This document shows, piece after piece, positions 55,710 through 64,000 of a stretch of 64,000 nt of DNA. Both the position numbers and the translations under genes were made by a program. This DNA is from Pseudomonas neustonica (lineage in GTDB: Bacteria > Pseudomonadota > Gammaproteobacteria > Pseudomonadales > Pseudomonadaceae): positions 31,631 to 95,630 of the forward strand of contig NZ_RKKU01000014.1 in NCBI RefSeq assembly GCF_003797945.1. The letters run 5' to 3'. The notes under the pieces are model-generated. The model was not told the origin of the DNA, searched no databases, and worked only from the letters and a program-made list of their open reading frames with translations. Each line of letters begins with the position of its first letter. Within the stretch, counting starts at the first letter, position 1.

Positions 55710-56549
55710 TCAGACCGGAACAGGAGGAGCTTCTCGGCCCTCCCGCTGCGCGAGATAACAGTCGATCAGCCAACGCGAAATAGTGCCACGTGGCGGAATA
55801 CTCGGCAGATCGTCCACAGACCACCAATGCGCTTCTTCAATTTCCCCCGGCTGCGGCACTATGTCACCGCTGAGGTACTCAGCATGAAAACCCAACATCA
55901 GAGAGTTAGGAAACGGCCAATTCTGACTGCCAAGATAACGAAGATTGGTCACTTCCAGATTGACCTCCTCCTTCACCTCACGGTGCAGACAGTGCTCAGC
56001 CGATTCGCCCGGCTCGATAAAGCCAGCCAGCGTACTGAAGAAGCCCGGAGGAAAGTGCGGCGAACGCGCCAACAAAACCTGATCACCCTGAGTGATCAAA
56101 ACGATAATACAGGGCGCAATTTTAGGGTACTCACGACGCTCGCAGGACAAGCACTCCATTGCGCGCTCGTCGCTGCGCAGCTGCATGGCTTGGCCACAAC
56201 TACCGCAGAATTGATGGGACCTGTACCAGGCATTCAATTGCTGCGAAAAACCCAACAACTGAAATAGCTGATCATCAACCTGACCAATCAGGGTGCGCAG
56301 GCCATGCCAACTCAAACCCGGCATATCCATGCTTGCACTCAGGTAAAGCAACTCACAACGTCGACCATCGATCAGGCCCAACTTCAAACGATGCGCGCTA
56401 TCGCCAAAATAGATCGCCTGATCCATCTCGTGCAGCAAACTGCCGTCGTACATGGCGAACTGGTTTTGATAAATCACGACTACCAGTGCTTCAGAAGCAC
56501 CAATGTGTTCAAAGCTGACCGCAGGCTCAAACTGACGAAAAGATCTCAT
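55710..56549 (-). CDS. nudC: NudC, NADH pyrophosphatase/RNA deNADding enzyme
   Basis: This enzyme hydrolyses NADH to NMNH and AMP, and removes NAD caps from RNA 5' ends. It has 279 residues: an N-terminal domain, then a four-cysteine zinc ribbon (FCGSCGQAM and CLSCERREYPKIAP), then the Nudix box GFIEPGESAEHCLHREVKEEVNLEV, then SQNWPFPNSLMLGF, the hallmark that distinguishes NudC. The length is near the usual 260-280. It overlaps the upstream Hpt-like gene by 4 bases. Confidence 0.95.
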   Translation of the reverse strand: MRSFRQFEPAVSFEHIGASEALVVVIYQNQFAMYDGSLLHEMDQAIYFGDSAHRLKLGLIDGRRCELLYLSASMDMPGLSWHGLRTLIGQVDDQLFQLLGFSQQLNAWYRSHQFCGSCGQAMQLRSDERAMECLSCERREYPKIAPCIIVLITQGDQVLLARSPHFPPGFFSTLAGFIEPGESAEHCLHREVKEEVNLEVTNLRYLGSQNWPFPNSLMLGFHAEYLSGDIVPQPGEIEEAHWWSVDDLPSIPPRGTISRWLIDCYLAQREGREAPPVPV

Positions 56550-58222
56550 TCCACTGTTGACCCCGAAACTGCATAACCCAATTCAGCCAGACTCTCTTCC
56601 GCCAGCGTCAGTACATCGCCCGTGGCGACCGCCGCGCGCTCAGCCGACTCTAAATAAAACTCGATACTGGTAAGCGCATCCGCCAAGACTTCAAGCTGCT
56701 GATCCTGGGGTACCTGCTTACGCTCAAGCATGGTTTCGCGAATAAAGCTGGCCGCCATCTGGATGATACTGGCTGCGCGCCCCATACCTAAAAACACCAA
56801 CCCGCCGCGCACTGTCTCCAGAGAGGGTGGCACATTAAGCAAATGCATCGCGTCGTTACCGGATTCCATGTAAGCCGTGATAGACCGCTTGGCCAATGCC
56901 AACCCGGCCTGCGACTCTTCAATCAGCACAATACGCGCTTCTTTAAGCTCCAGCGGCTCGCTGACGCCACCGGTTGCGTTCATTCGAGCCTCACCCTCAT
57001 CACCCTGCGAATCCAGGTAATTGACGGCGGTTTCTGCGCGCAATACCGCATCAGCGACCTGTTCAAGTGCATCCAACGACTGCGGACTATCACTATTCCA
57101 GCCTGCGATCTGCCCACAGACCACTTGAATGGCTTTGGATTCCACCTGCAAATCCAGCATTCCAAGGGTTTTCCAGAGCCGCTCCAACCCGGTAGCAAGC
57201 ATCTCGAGCGAATGATCTGCATCACCTGCATTACGTGCGAGCAAATCCAGCAAATCTTTTATTGCGGTTATTTCTTCACGCAGCGCCTCTGCCACCGAGT
57301 GCATTACGTCAACGCCTGGACCGCGCAGACGACCGAAGGCGTTTTGAATTTCCAGCTCGGTAAAGCCCGGATCAGGCAATTGATAAGCTTCAGCGACCTC
57401 CTGACTGCGCGAGCAATTACCGTCCGCCAGAGCTACCAGATAGAGAAGCTCGTGCAGCAATGCCGCATTGACGCCATCAGACGCACCCTGCGCATCGCGC
57501 TTAATCTCACGGTCCAGCATTGAAAACAGTCGCTTACGCGGCGCAGACAGCTCAAGCGGGGTTTGCTCGATGGCCTCCAAAGCGGCACCCGCAACCCAGC
57601 AAAGCGTTGCCACGGGCGCACTCAGGCAGCTTTCAAAGCGTTGTAGTGCTCTCTGCATCAGCGGCGTCGCAGCAGCGGGCGCATCATCACGGATAAGGCT
57701 CAGCAGGCCCATCTGGTACATTTGGCGCAAGCGATTAAACGCCTTGGGTTCGATAGACCCTTTGCTTCCAGAACGGAGATTTGCCGGCAGGCCTGCCACC
57801 GGCAAGGGATAAAAGTGGCTTTGTGGTAACGCCGGAACCCCGGGGCGGTGCGCACGCAACTGATTGATCGTTGGCAACAGCAGCTCAGGCCGTTCGCGGC
57901 CACTTTGCCGCGCCTGATCGAGATAGCGTTCGAGCAGGAACAAAGCGTCACAGAGAGCCGATAAGGGCTCGTTACGCTCATCACCATCATGCGTTGGAAT
58001 ATCAGTCGCCAGCGCGACCATCTCGTCAAGCAACTCGGCTGCGCCTTTAAGCTCAATCAGCGCCAGGGTGCCGCGCAGTTGCTGCAGCCCTTCTATTGAT
58101 TGCTGCAAGAGGTTGCCGTTCTGACGATCATCCAGAAACTGCTGAAGCAGATTTTCCACCTCACCCATACTGGTGAAGAGCTCATCCCTAACAAGATCTA
58201 GTGACGTGGTACCGCTTAACAT
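56546..58222 (-). CDS. Hpt/ChpA-N-terminus-like helical scaffold protein
   Basis: This 558-residue, probably all-helical protein has repeated segments like those in the N-terminal Hpt-type domains of PilL/ChpA: LQQLRGTLALIELKGAAELLDEMVALA and VRGGLVFLGMGRAASIIQMAASFIRETM. There is no kinase, CheW or receiver domain, no histidine phosphotransfer motif (HxxKG) that I can see clearly, and no membrane segment. It may be a scaffold or an orphan descendant of a ChpA-like protein. A similar protein precedes nudC in other pseudomonads. No function is claimed. It overlaps nudC by 4 bases. Confidence 0.7.
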   Translation of the reverse strand: MLSGTTSLDLVRDELFTSMGEVENLLQQFLDDRQNGNLLQQSIEGLQQLRGTLALIELKGAAELLDEMVALATDIPTHDGDERNEPLSALCDALFLLERYLDQARQSGRERPELLLPTINQLRAHRPGVPALPQSHFYPLPVAGLPANLRSGSKGSIEPKAFNRLRQMYQMGLLSLIRDDAPAAATPLMQRALQRFESCLSAPVATLCWVAGAALEAIEQTPLELSAPRKRLFSMLDREIKRDAQGASDGVNAALLHELLYLVALADGNCSRSQEVAEAYQLPDPGFTELEIQNAFGRLRGPGVDVMHSVAEALREEITAIKDLLDLLARNAGDADHSLEMLATGLERLWKTLGMLDLQVESKAIQVVCGQIAGWNSDSPQSLDALEQVADAVLRAETAVNYLDSQGDEGEARMNATGGVSEPLELKEARIVLIEESQAGLALAKRSITAYMESGNDAMHLLNVPPSLETVRGGLVFLGMGRAASIIQMAASFIRETMLERKQVPQDQQLEVLADALTSIEFYLESAERAAVATGDVLTLAEESLAELGYAVSGSTVE

Positions 58223-58264
58223 AGCATTCAGTCTCCAACCATCCCTGCGTGGGCCCGAAGCCGC

Positions 58265-59077
58265 TTAGTCAGCAAACTCTGGCGTTTGCTTGCTCATGTG
58301 TGCGGCCATCGCAATCTTCATGTCTTCCGACTGCAGCATTGCGGCGTTCCATGTTGCAATGTAATTGAGACCGTCCTCAACACTGTGGTCTCGACCGAAA
58401 CGAATCATTTCTTTTGTGCCTCGAATGGCCACAGGCGACTTAGCGGCAATACTCTGAGCCACATCCATGACACCAGCAATCAGCGCTTGGTGATCAGCAA
58501 AAGTGCGGTTCACCAAACCAATACGGGCAGCTTCAACACCATAGACAGGGCGACCGGTATAGGCCATTTCCCGAACCATGCCATCACCAATCACACGGGG
58601 CAAGCGTTGCAAGGTACCCACATCGGCAGCCATGCCCATGTCGATTTCCTTGATCGAAAAGTGTGCATCCTCGGTCGAATAGCGCATATCACAGGCGGTA
58701 ATCAGGTCGATTGCACCACCGATGCAATAACCATGCACAGCGGCCAGAACCGGCTTGCGGCATTGATCAATGACGTTAAAGGAGTGCTGCAGGTGCAAAA
58801 CATGACGGCGTATAGCCTCTGCCTTGCGGGCGATATCCTTATCCATCTGCGTCGCAGCTTCACCCAGCATGGTCAAATCAATACCGGCGGAAAAGTGTTT
58901 ACCCTCACCCGATATAACGGCGCAACGAATACTGTCGGTTTCATCAACCCAGCCGAAGACCTCAATCATCTCAGCCCAAAAATCGCGATTCATCGCGTTG
59001 ATCTTTTCTGGACGGTTAATACGGATATGGGCCACTTTGCCGGTCTGCTCCACCAGCAATGTCTTGAATTCAGGCAT
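58265..59077 (-). CDS. Crotonase-family enoyl-CoA hydratase
   Basis: A 270-residue crotonase. It contains VAHIRINRPEKINAMNRDFWAEM, the oxyanion-hole segments CAVISGEGKHFSAGIDLTML and AAVHGYCIGGAIDLITACDMRYSTEDAHFSI, and KEIDMGMAADVGTLQRLPRVIGDGMVREMAYTGR. The IDMGMAADVGTLQRLP signature resembles delta-3,5-delta-2,4-dienoyl-CoA isomerases, so it may be an isomerase rather than a hydratase; acidic residues in the active site cannot be decided here. I start at 59077 (MPEFKTLL) with an AAGAAGG box; an open frame extends upstream to 59149. Confidence 0.87.
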   Translation of the reverse strand: MPEFKTLLVEQTGKVAHIRINRPEKINAMNRDFWAEMIEVFGWVDETDSIRCAVISGEGKHFSAGIDLTMLGEAATQMDKDIARKAEAIRRHVLHLQHSFNVIDQCRKPVLAAVHGYCIGGAIDLITACDMRYSTEDAHFSIKEIDMGMAADVGTLQRLPRVIGDGMVREMAYTGRPVYGVEAARIGLVNRTFADHQALIAGVMDVAQSIAAKSPVAIRGTKEMIRFGRDHSVEDGLNYIATWNAAMLQSEDMKIAMAAHMSKQTPEFAD

Positions 59078-59397
59078 ACTTGACCTTCTTTTTATGTCAA
59101 CAGAATCGTCACTGTGTCGGTTAATGCCCTGCACTACCGACCTTTTCATTTGTATGACTATATCAAGCTAAAAGCAGAACACCATAACCAATCAATGAAG
59201 AATATGGCCCAAGGTACTGAAAATTCGTATAGCTTGTTCCTTGAACTACTTTATTACTAAACCTATTCCGGTAGTATCGCCCAGCCTGATGGGTGGGTGG
59301 CGCCATGCCACATTGCCCTGAACGCAAGGAAGACCAAGAATAAGGCAGCGTACCCTGAATCTGCTTTTTCTCCTTAACACATGACAGGAACCTCACC
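59078..59397. other. Gene-free promoter region between enoyl-CoA hydratase and nhaB
   Basis: These 320 bases lie between two divergent genes and hold no convincing coding sequence. A short minus-strand frame overlaps the nhaB start but has no family resemblance. Both promoters should lie here; I cannot place them confidently. An AAGGAAGACC stretch and ACAGGAACC box precede nhaB. Confidence 0.55.
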
Positions 59398-60894
59398 ATG
59401 TCTGACGCCATGCTGCCGGCATTAGGGCAAAACTTTCTAGGCCAGGCTCCCAACTGGTACAAGCGCACCATAGTCGCCTTCCTACTACTTAACCCCGCCT
59501 TTCTCTGGTTGTTTGGCCCCTATATAACCGGTTGGGTACTGGTACTGGAATTTATTTTCACTCTGGCCATGGCGCTCAAGTGCTATCCGCTGCTGCCCGG
59601 CGGATTGCTGGCAATGGAAGCGCTGTTGATCGGCATGACCTCGCCTGAAGCGCTTTACAAAGAAGTGCTGACCAACTTCCCGGTGATATTGCTACTGATG
59701 TTTATGGTCGCCGGCATCTACTTCATGAAGGATCTGCTTCTACTGACCTTCACCAAGTTGATTCTCGGCGTACGCTCCAAATCCCTGCTGGGCTTGATGT
59801 TCAGCCTGGTCGCAGCAGTGCTGTCAGCTTTTTTGGATGCCTTGACGGTAACAGCGGTCATTATCAGCGTTGCTGTGGGCTTTTATGGTGTTTATCACAA
59901 GGTCGCCTCCGCAGGGGCAGGTACCGATAGTCAGGACGGCACTCCGGTCGAGGACCCACTGCACCGAGAGCACCTTGAAGAGTTTCGCGCCTTCCTGCGC
60001 AGCCTGCTGATGCATGGCGCTGTCGGCACCGCCCTGGGTGGTGTCTGCACACTCGTTGGCGAACCACAGAATCTGCTGATTGCCGGGGTCGCTGGCTGGG
60101 ACTTCATTGAGTTCTTCGTCTTAATGGCCCCAGTCAGCATGCCGGTACTGGTCGCTGGACTGCTTACCTGCCTGATACTGGAGAAGACGGGCTGGTTTGG
60201 CTATGGTGCTCGCCTGCCCAGGCCAGTGCGTCATGTACTGGAAGAGTTTGCGACTGCCGAGCAGCTCAAACGCAAGGCGCCACAAAAAGCCGCGCTGATG
60301 GTTCAAGCACTGGCAGCACTATTACTGGTGGCAGGTTTGGCACTGCATTTGGCCGAGGTCGGTTTCATTGGCCTGATGGTGATTATTCTTATCACCTCCT
60401 TCAATGGCATCATCGATGAGCACCAGATAGGCAAATCCTTTCAAGAGGCTCTGCCGTTTACCTCGCTCCTGATCGTCTTCTTCGCCATTGTTGCGGTGAT
60501 TCATGAACAGCACCTGTTCAGCCCAATCATCCACGCCGTACTCGCGCTACCGGCAGAGAGCCAGCCAAGTATGTTCTTCCTGGCCAACGGCTTTTTATCG
60601 ATGATCAGCGATAACGTCTTTGTTGCAACTGTCTATATATCGGAAGTAAAGGAGAGCCTCGACAGCGGCGCCATCAGCCGCGAGCAGTTCGAGCGCCTGG
60701 CCATCGCCATCAACACCGGCACCAACCTGCCCAGTGTTGCCACGCCCAATGGGCAGGCCGCTTTCCTATTCCTGCTCACCTCGGCAATCGCACCTTTGGT
60801 ACGCCTGTCCTATGGCCGCATGGTAGTGATGGCACTGCCTTACACCGTGGTACTCGGCGGTGTAGGCCTACTGGCCGTTACGCTCTGGATCTAA
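59398..60894 (+). CDS. nhaB: NhaB, Na+/H+ antiporter
   Basis: This 498-residue integral membrane protein exchanges Na+ for H+ and helps keep the cytoplasm low in sodium. It has about twelve helices and the NhaB hallmarks: [21 protein letters not shown] at the start, [16 protein letters not shown] [29 protein letters not shown] in the middle, and the C-terminal [38 protein letters not shown]. The length agrees with the family (about 500). Together with Na+-NQR it suggests active sodium cycling. Confidence 0.95.
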   Translation: MSDAMLPALGQNFLGQAPNWYKRTIVAFLLLNPAFLWLFGPYITGWVLVLEFIFTLAMALKCYPLLPGGLLAMEALLIGMTSPEALYKEVLTNFPVILLLMFMVAGIYFMKDLLLLTFTKLILGVRSKSLLGLMFSLVAAVLSAFLDALTVTAVIISVAVGFYGVYHKVASAGAGTDSQDGTPVEDPLHREHLEEFRAFLRSLLMHGAVGTALGGVCTLVGEPQNLLIAGVAGWDFIEFFVLMAPVSMPVLVAGLLTCLILEKTGWFGYGARLPRPVRHVLEEFATAEQLKRKAPQKAALMVQALAALLLVAGLALHLAEVGFIGLMVIILITSFNGIIDEHQIGKSFQEALPFTSLLIVFFAIVAVIHEQHLFSPIIHAVLALPAESQPSMFFLANGFLSMISDNVFVATVYISEVKESLDSGAISREQFERLAIAINTGTNLPSVATPNGQAAFLFLLTSAIAPLVRLSYGRMVVMALPYTVVLGGVGLLAVTLWI

Positions 60895-60900
60895 GGCAAC

Positions 60901-60931
60901 AAAAAAGGCCAGCGGTGTGAACCGCTGGCCT
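60901..60931 (-). terminator. Terminator after dnaQ
   Basis: An 11-base stem (AGGCCAGCGGT/ACCGCTGGCCT) with a GTGA loop; the flanking A-run reads as a T-run on the minus strand, so it serves dnaQ. It lacks a T-run on the plus side. Confidence 0.8.
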
Positions 60932-60959
60932 CTCGCTCTAACGCTAACAGCTTTGGCGA

Positions 60960-61718
60960 TTACTCGGCGGCTGCTGGGGCGCCTTTCCACAGCGCGAACC
61001 CAGCTGCCTTTTCTATCGCGGCCAGCCGCTCCTCATGTCCTGCCAACTCATCGGCATTGGCACGCAGCACCTGCAAGCCAGCGCGCATTGCCGGGTCCAG
61101 TCGACGGATACTGCTCGCCGAATCACTACCGTCGTCATTGCCTTGGCCGTTGGCGGCGAGTGATAACGCCGTTTGGCCACCGGTCATCAGCAGATAAACG
61201 TCAGCCAGAATTTCCGCATCCAGCAAGGCGCCGTGCAGGTCACGCTGCGAGTTATCTACCCCGTAACGTTTACAGAGCGCATCCAGACTGTTGCGCTGTC
61301 CCGGATGCTTTTCCCGCGCCATCAACAGCGTATCCAGCACACTGCAATGCTCGGCTACCAGACCATGCCCTTTGCTCAGGCGAACCAGTTCGCTATCAAT
61401 AAACCCCACGTCAAAGGCGGCATTATGAATCACCAATCGGGCGCCGCTGATGAAGTTCATAAAATCATCTGCGATATCGCCAAACAGGGGTTTGTCTGCG
61501 AGAAACTCGCTGGAGATGCCGTGAACCGCCTGCGCACCCTCATCAATCTCGCGCTGCGGGTTGATATAGACATGGTAATGCCGGCCCGTTAGGCGTCGAT
61601 CAATCAGCTCAACGCAGCCGATCTCGATAATCCTGTGACCTTCTTTGTGTTCGATACCCGTTGTTTCAGTATCCAGCACTACGTCCCTGTTACCTGAATT
61701 TTGTAATCTTATAGCCAT
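60960..61718 (-). CDS. dnaQ: DnaQ, DNA polymerase III epsilon proofreading subunit, with replaced N-terminus
   Basis: This 3'-5' exonuclease proofreads DNA polymerase III. The 252 residues contain exonuclease motifs VVLDTETTGIEHKEGHRIIEIGCVEL (D,E), LVIHNAAFDVGFIDSEL and HGALLDAEILADVYLL, and the QTALSL clamp-binding motif. The first ten residues (MAIRLQNSGN) are longer than the usual few before VVLDTETTG. They come from AT-rich codons (ATA, AGA, TTA) unlike the rest, and the start has an ACGAGG box within the mobile DNA. I infer that integration replaced the original start with sequence carried by the element. Confidence 0.95.
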   Translation of the reverse strand: MAIRLQNSGNRDVVLDTETTGIEHKEGHRIIEIGCVELIDRRLTGRHYHVYINPQREIDEGAQAVHGISSEFLADKPLFGDIADDFMNFISGARLVIHNAAFDVGFIDSELVRLSKGHGLVAEHCSVLDTLLMAREKHPGQRNSLDALCKRYGVDNSQRDLHGALLDAEILADVYLLMTGGQTALSLAANGQGNDDGSDSASSIRRLDPAMRAGLQVLRANADELAGHEERLAAIEKAAGFALWKGAPAAAE

Positions 61719-61836
61719 GCAAAAACCTCGTAACCAACTAATTTACAAAAGATAATCTATAAAAATAACTCTAAATTGACGCATAAGAAATGTAACCTAG
61801 ACTTCTACTAAAACCACACTAGACTAAAATGTAAAC
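61685..61836. other. Probable island end (attachment region) between dnaQ and the recombinase
   Basis: This AT-rich stretch starts inside the first codons of dnaQ. It holds repeated short motifs: TGTAA(CC) near 61688 (inverted), 61729 and 61791; TAGACT near 61798 and 61820; and AAATGTAA near 61788 and 61827. Such repeats are typical of recombinase arm sites. A TTGACG at 61776 could be a -35. The exact crossover point cannot be fixed without the other end of the element. Confidence 0.6.
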
Positions 61837-63039
61837 ATGAATTACAAGGTTAAACATTTCGTTACCTACGATGGTGAGCGCTTCTCGCAGCTTTACGATG
61901 CAGAAGAGGGTGGCTTTCCATTGTACTACCCCACGAGTTACATCGCCCGCTCGGTGCGCTCCCGCGCCACTCATAAAACGCAGCAAGTACACCTAGAAGC
62001 GGTCAAGCGGGTGTGTGAGTGGGAGGCTCAACAAAATATCAGACTCGCCCTACGTTTCCCAAGCAGACAATTCCTGCAACAGTTCGAAATCGACAGCTTG
62101 GTAAAACACCTAGTTAGTAGCAGAAGTGGCCGCGATTGGGACGTCATATGTCGCGATAAAGCGAACACGTACATTGCATATGCAGCGAGGTACTTGCGAT
62201 GGCTGGCATGTGAAGTAATCGGCGAGATAGGAGCAGATGTTAAAGCAGCTATCGATGAGCAGCACCATTCCCTAATATCAGCAGTCGCACGTAAGAGTGG
62301 TTCCTCGTCAGCCAGCAAGCAGCGCATTTCTGTAATGCAACTACCGAATGAGACAACGCAAGCACTGTTTGAGTTATTCAAAAACCCACTCAATGGGGTT
62401 AAAAAAGAAGGCGATCAGGGACCCCGCATGCGAAACGTCGTCATGTTGCGAATCCTGTATGAGACAGGCATGCGTCGTGGCGAATTGTTAAGTTTAAAGC
62501 TAGCAAATTTTGTCGAAGCGATCGCCGGTGAAAGCGCTAGATTACGGATCGAGCGCAACCACCACGACAAGCTCGACTCAAGGGTTCACCAGCCGGTTGC
62601 GAAGACCCTTGGGCGCATCGTCAACATATCAGCTGAGACAGAGCAGCAACTTATTCGCTATCGAGATAAATGGCGACCCAGCGACGGCAGTGACTTCTTA
62701 TTTTTGAACCACCGCGGCGGACGCTTTCAAAGTAACCCCGTAACAGAAACTGGATTCAACTCTGCGCTGGACAAACTGAAGGAAGCCTTTCCCGCGCTGG
62801 AACCGTTACACCCTCACCTTCTACGCCACGATTGGAACTACAGGTTTTCCAAGCTGGCGGACAAAGAGGGATTGGAGTTTGAAACCGAACGCACCATGCG
62901 AGAAATGTTGATGGGCTGGAAACCCAATTCAAACATGTCTTTGCTCTACAACCAACGGCACATACAAGAAAGGGTCAACGACATCGGTAGGGAGCTCGCA
63001 TCAGACACAATGCACAGAGGGCAAAAAAAATGGCCATGA
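61837..63039 (+). CDS. Tyrosine recombinase, possible GmtY (integration module)
   Basis: A 400-residue tyrosine recombinase with all catalytic residues: the first arginine about residue 211 (ETGMRRGELLSLKLANF), a lysine region KTLGRIVNI, HLLRH about 326 (HPHLLRHDWNYRF), tryptophan in MLMGWKPNS and tyrosine near 370 (SLLYNQRH). An N-terminal SAM-like domain precedes. Codon use and AT content differ from the host genes. The gene directly adjoins dnaQ and overlaps the next recombinase gene by 10 bases. The two-gene order and family resemblance recall gamma-mobile-trio modules (GmtY then GmtZ), an inference. No clear ribosome binding site precedes the ATG. Confidence 0.88.
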   Translation: MNYKVKHFVTYDGERFSQLYDAEEGGFPLYYPTSYIARSVRSRATHKTQQVHLEAVKRVCEWEAQQNIRLALRFPSRQFLQQFEIDSLVKHLVSSRSGRDWDVICRDKANTYIAYAARYLRWLACEVIGEIGADVKAAIDEQHHSLISAVARKSGSSSASKQRISVMQLPNETTQALFELFKNPLNGVKKEGDQGPRMRNVVMLRILYETGMRRGELLSLKLANFVEAIAGESARLRIERNHHDKLDSRVHQPVAKTLGRIVNISAETEQQLIRYRDKWRPSDGSDFLFLNHRGGRFQSNPVTETGFNSALDKLKEAFPALEPLHPHLLRHDWNYRFSKLADKEGLEFETERTMREMLMGWKPNSNMSLLYNQRHIQERVNDIGRELASDTMHRGQKKWP

Positions 63040-63977
63040 TCCTACCGTACGAAAACAACCCCAACTCAGATTTCGAACTTCAAAGAACGACGCGACCACA
63101 ACGGCCCTCACCAGATGTAGTTTGGGAGCAGGATGCGTTTTGCTACATTGGGTACGGTGCTGTGCATATGGCTGAGGGGCTATCTAAACTAGACCTTGCC
63201 CATAAAGAGTCATTCAAGCAAGCGGCCCTTGCTTTCTCAATAAAAGGCTCTTACACCAGAACCGCGATTATTTCCCTAATGTACGCAATTAACAAAACAC
63301 TGAAACGCACCACCGCGAGGACGCTTGACGAAACATGGATTTCTCAAGCAGTAGAATCACCAACGGTCGCAGTCAATATAAAATCAATTAGAAATTTTTT
63401 TATTTTTTGGAAAGCACAAGATCCTCTTGCGATCAGCAATGAGGCACTAGAACTGCTCATAAAGCTTCGAATCCCTCGAAACAAAAATAGGAACGTGCTA
63501 TCAGACGATCCTGAAAAAAGCTGGCTGAGTGATGAGGAGTACGAAGCGGTACTCGCTAGCGTTTGGCGGAACTACGAGGAGGGCCAATTCTCAGCCAGCC
63601 GAACCCTACTAGCTTTACTGTCAATGCAGTATGCTCGCCGCCCTGTACAGCTCGCAAATTTGAAGATCAAGGACTTCAGGATCGCAGCAAAAGGTGATAT
63701 TTCGGGCTTAACCGGGCCGTTAGTGAGCTTTCCTGGCGCCAAAGACTTGAATGCAGAGACCGGCTTTCGCGACAGTAGGTTCGAGCACCATCCCTTACCA
63801 AGCCATCTGTGGAGCTTGTTCGAGATTCACCGCAAAGAGATTCGAGCAATGATTGAACTACATCTTGGTTCTCGGCGGCGGCAAAAACTGAGTGCAACAC
63901 CTGACCTTTCCGGTACGGTGCTGCCCTATGTCTTATTCCGAACTCAGCGTTGCAGAGCGTGCCACCATTCAAGTTAG
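63030..63977 (+). pseudogene. Second tyrosine-recombinase-like gene (possible GmtZ), interrupted
   Basis: The open frame gives 315 residues. It has an N-terminal helical region, then TLLALLSMQYARRPVQLANLKIKDF about residue 195-215, holding the first catalytic arginine of the tyrosine-recombinase fold. Full homologues of this type are considerably longer, with the HxxR and tyrosine motifs near the C-terminus; these are missing. From about 63888 the frame runs into the mobile element listed next and ends at 63977. The start overlaps the upstream gene by 10 bases with an AGAGGG box. Recombination function is probably lost. Confidence 0.72.
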
Positions 63978-64000
63978 TCATGCCCAAGGCCTCAGCTTGC
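63889..64000 (+). mobile_element. IS30-family-like insertion, left end (partial)
   Basis: From 63928 a plus-strand frame different from the recombinase frame reads MSYSELSVAERATIQVSHAQ and runs to the edge; this is the start of many IS30-family transposases (ELS-ERATIQ pattern). The preceding bases from about 63889 (TGAGTGCAACACC) are a plausible left end, but I could not identify the inverted repeat with certainty because the right end is outside the window. The insertion breaks the second recombinase gene. Confidence 0.6.

Noticed and set aside
59163..59471. 102-residue minus-strand frame overlapping the nhaB start
   Set aside because: It overlaps a clear NhaB start and has no family resemblance.

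Overview
The window looks like a chromosome segment of a gammaproteobacterium of the Pseudomonadaceae. The evidence is gene content and order: lolC-lolD, PilZ protein/GDPD/sthA, nqrABCDEF-apbE-nqrM, gap-like/mfd/csiV-like, mtiP/mscS/nagZ/psrA/lexA/sulA, topA, fadBA, uup and slt follow one another as I remember them from Pseudomonas aeruginosa, and metH/cysI/DUF934/acuI/sohB/nudC/nhaB/dnaQ follow a second remembered block. A Na+-pumping NADH dehydrogenase plus NhaB would suit a marine or salt-tolerant relative such as Halopseudomonas. The genus is inference, because no database search was possible.

Layout. 1-4654: lipoprotein release (lolD partial, lolC), a PilZ protein with a small secreted protein and a glycerophosphodiesterase, and the soluble transhydrogenase. 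4710-11833: a compact minus-strand operon for Na+-NQR with its maturation factors ApbE and NqrM. 12127-18441: a chalcone-isomerase-like secreted protein, an N-terminally extended GAPDH, the transcription-repair coupling factor Mfd and a CsiV-like protein. 18484-23968: a nucleoside phosphorylase/MscS/NagZ chain, an L,D-transpeptidase, PsrA, and the SOS pair lexA-sulA behind two LexA boxes. 24117-31321: two small conserved proteins, topA, a DUF1653 protein and fadBA. 31835-38115: a universal stress protein, Uup, Slt, a CheV-type protein and NfuA. 38310-46164: MetH, a MATE transporter, small membrane proteins, CysI and DUF934.

Two accessory regions stand out. At 46453-50567 a von Willebrand A protein, a PP2C phosphatase and a transmembrane protein kinase are packed together. 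This matches the TerY-P (TerY-phosphorylation) triad described by comparative genomics. The kinase reading frame is broken near 50110-50121, splitting off the end of its propeller-like C-terminal region. At 61690-64000 an AT-rich mobile element sits directly against the 5' end of dnaQ. It appears to supply the ribosome binding site, start codon and first codons of dnaQ, and it reads away from dnaQ with two overlapping tyrosine-recombinase-like genes, resembling the integration module of gamma-mobile-trio (GMT) islands. The second recombinase gene is itself interrupted by what looks like the start of an IS30-family element, whose transposase begins at 63928. The island cargo lies beyond the window.

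The rest (50695-60894) is housekeeping: acuI, sohB, a histidine phosphatase, an SCP2 protein, an SDR, nudC with an Hpt-like scaffold protein, an enoyl-CoA hydratase and nhaB. I saw no rRNA, tRNA or CRISPR array.
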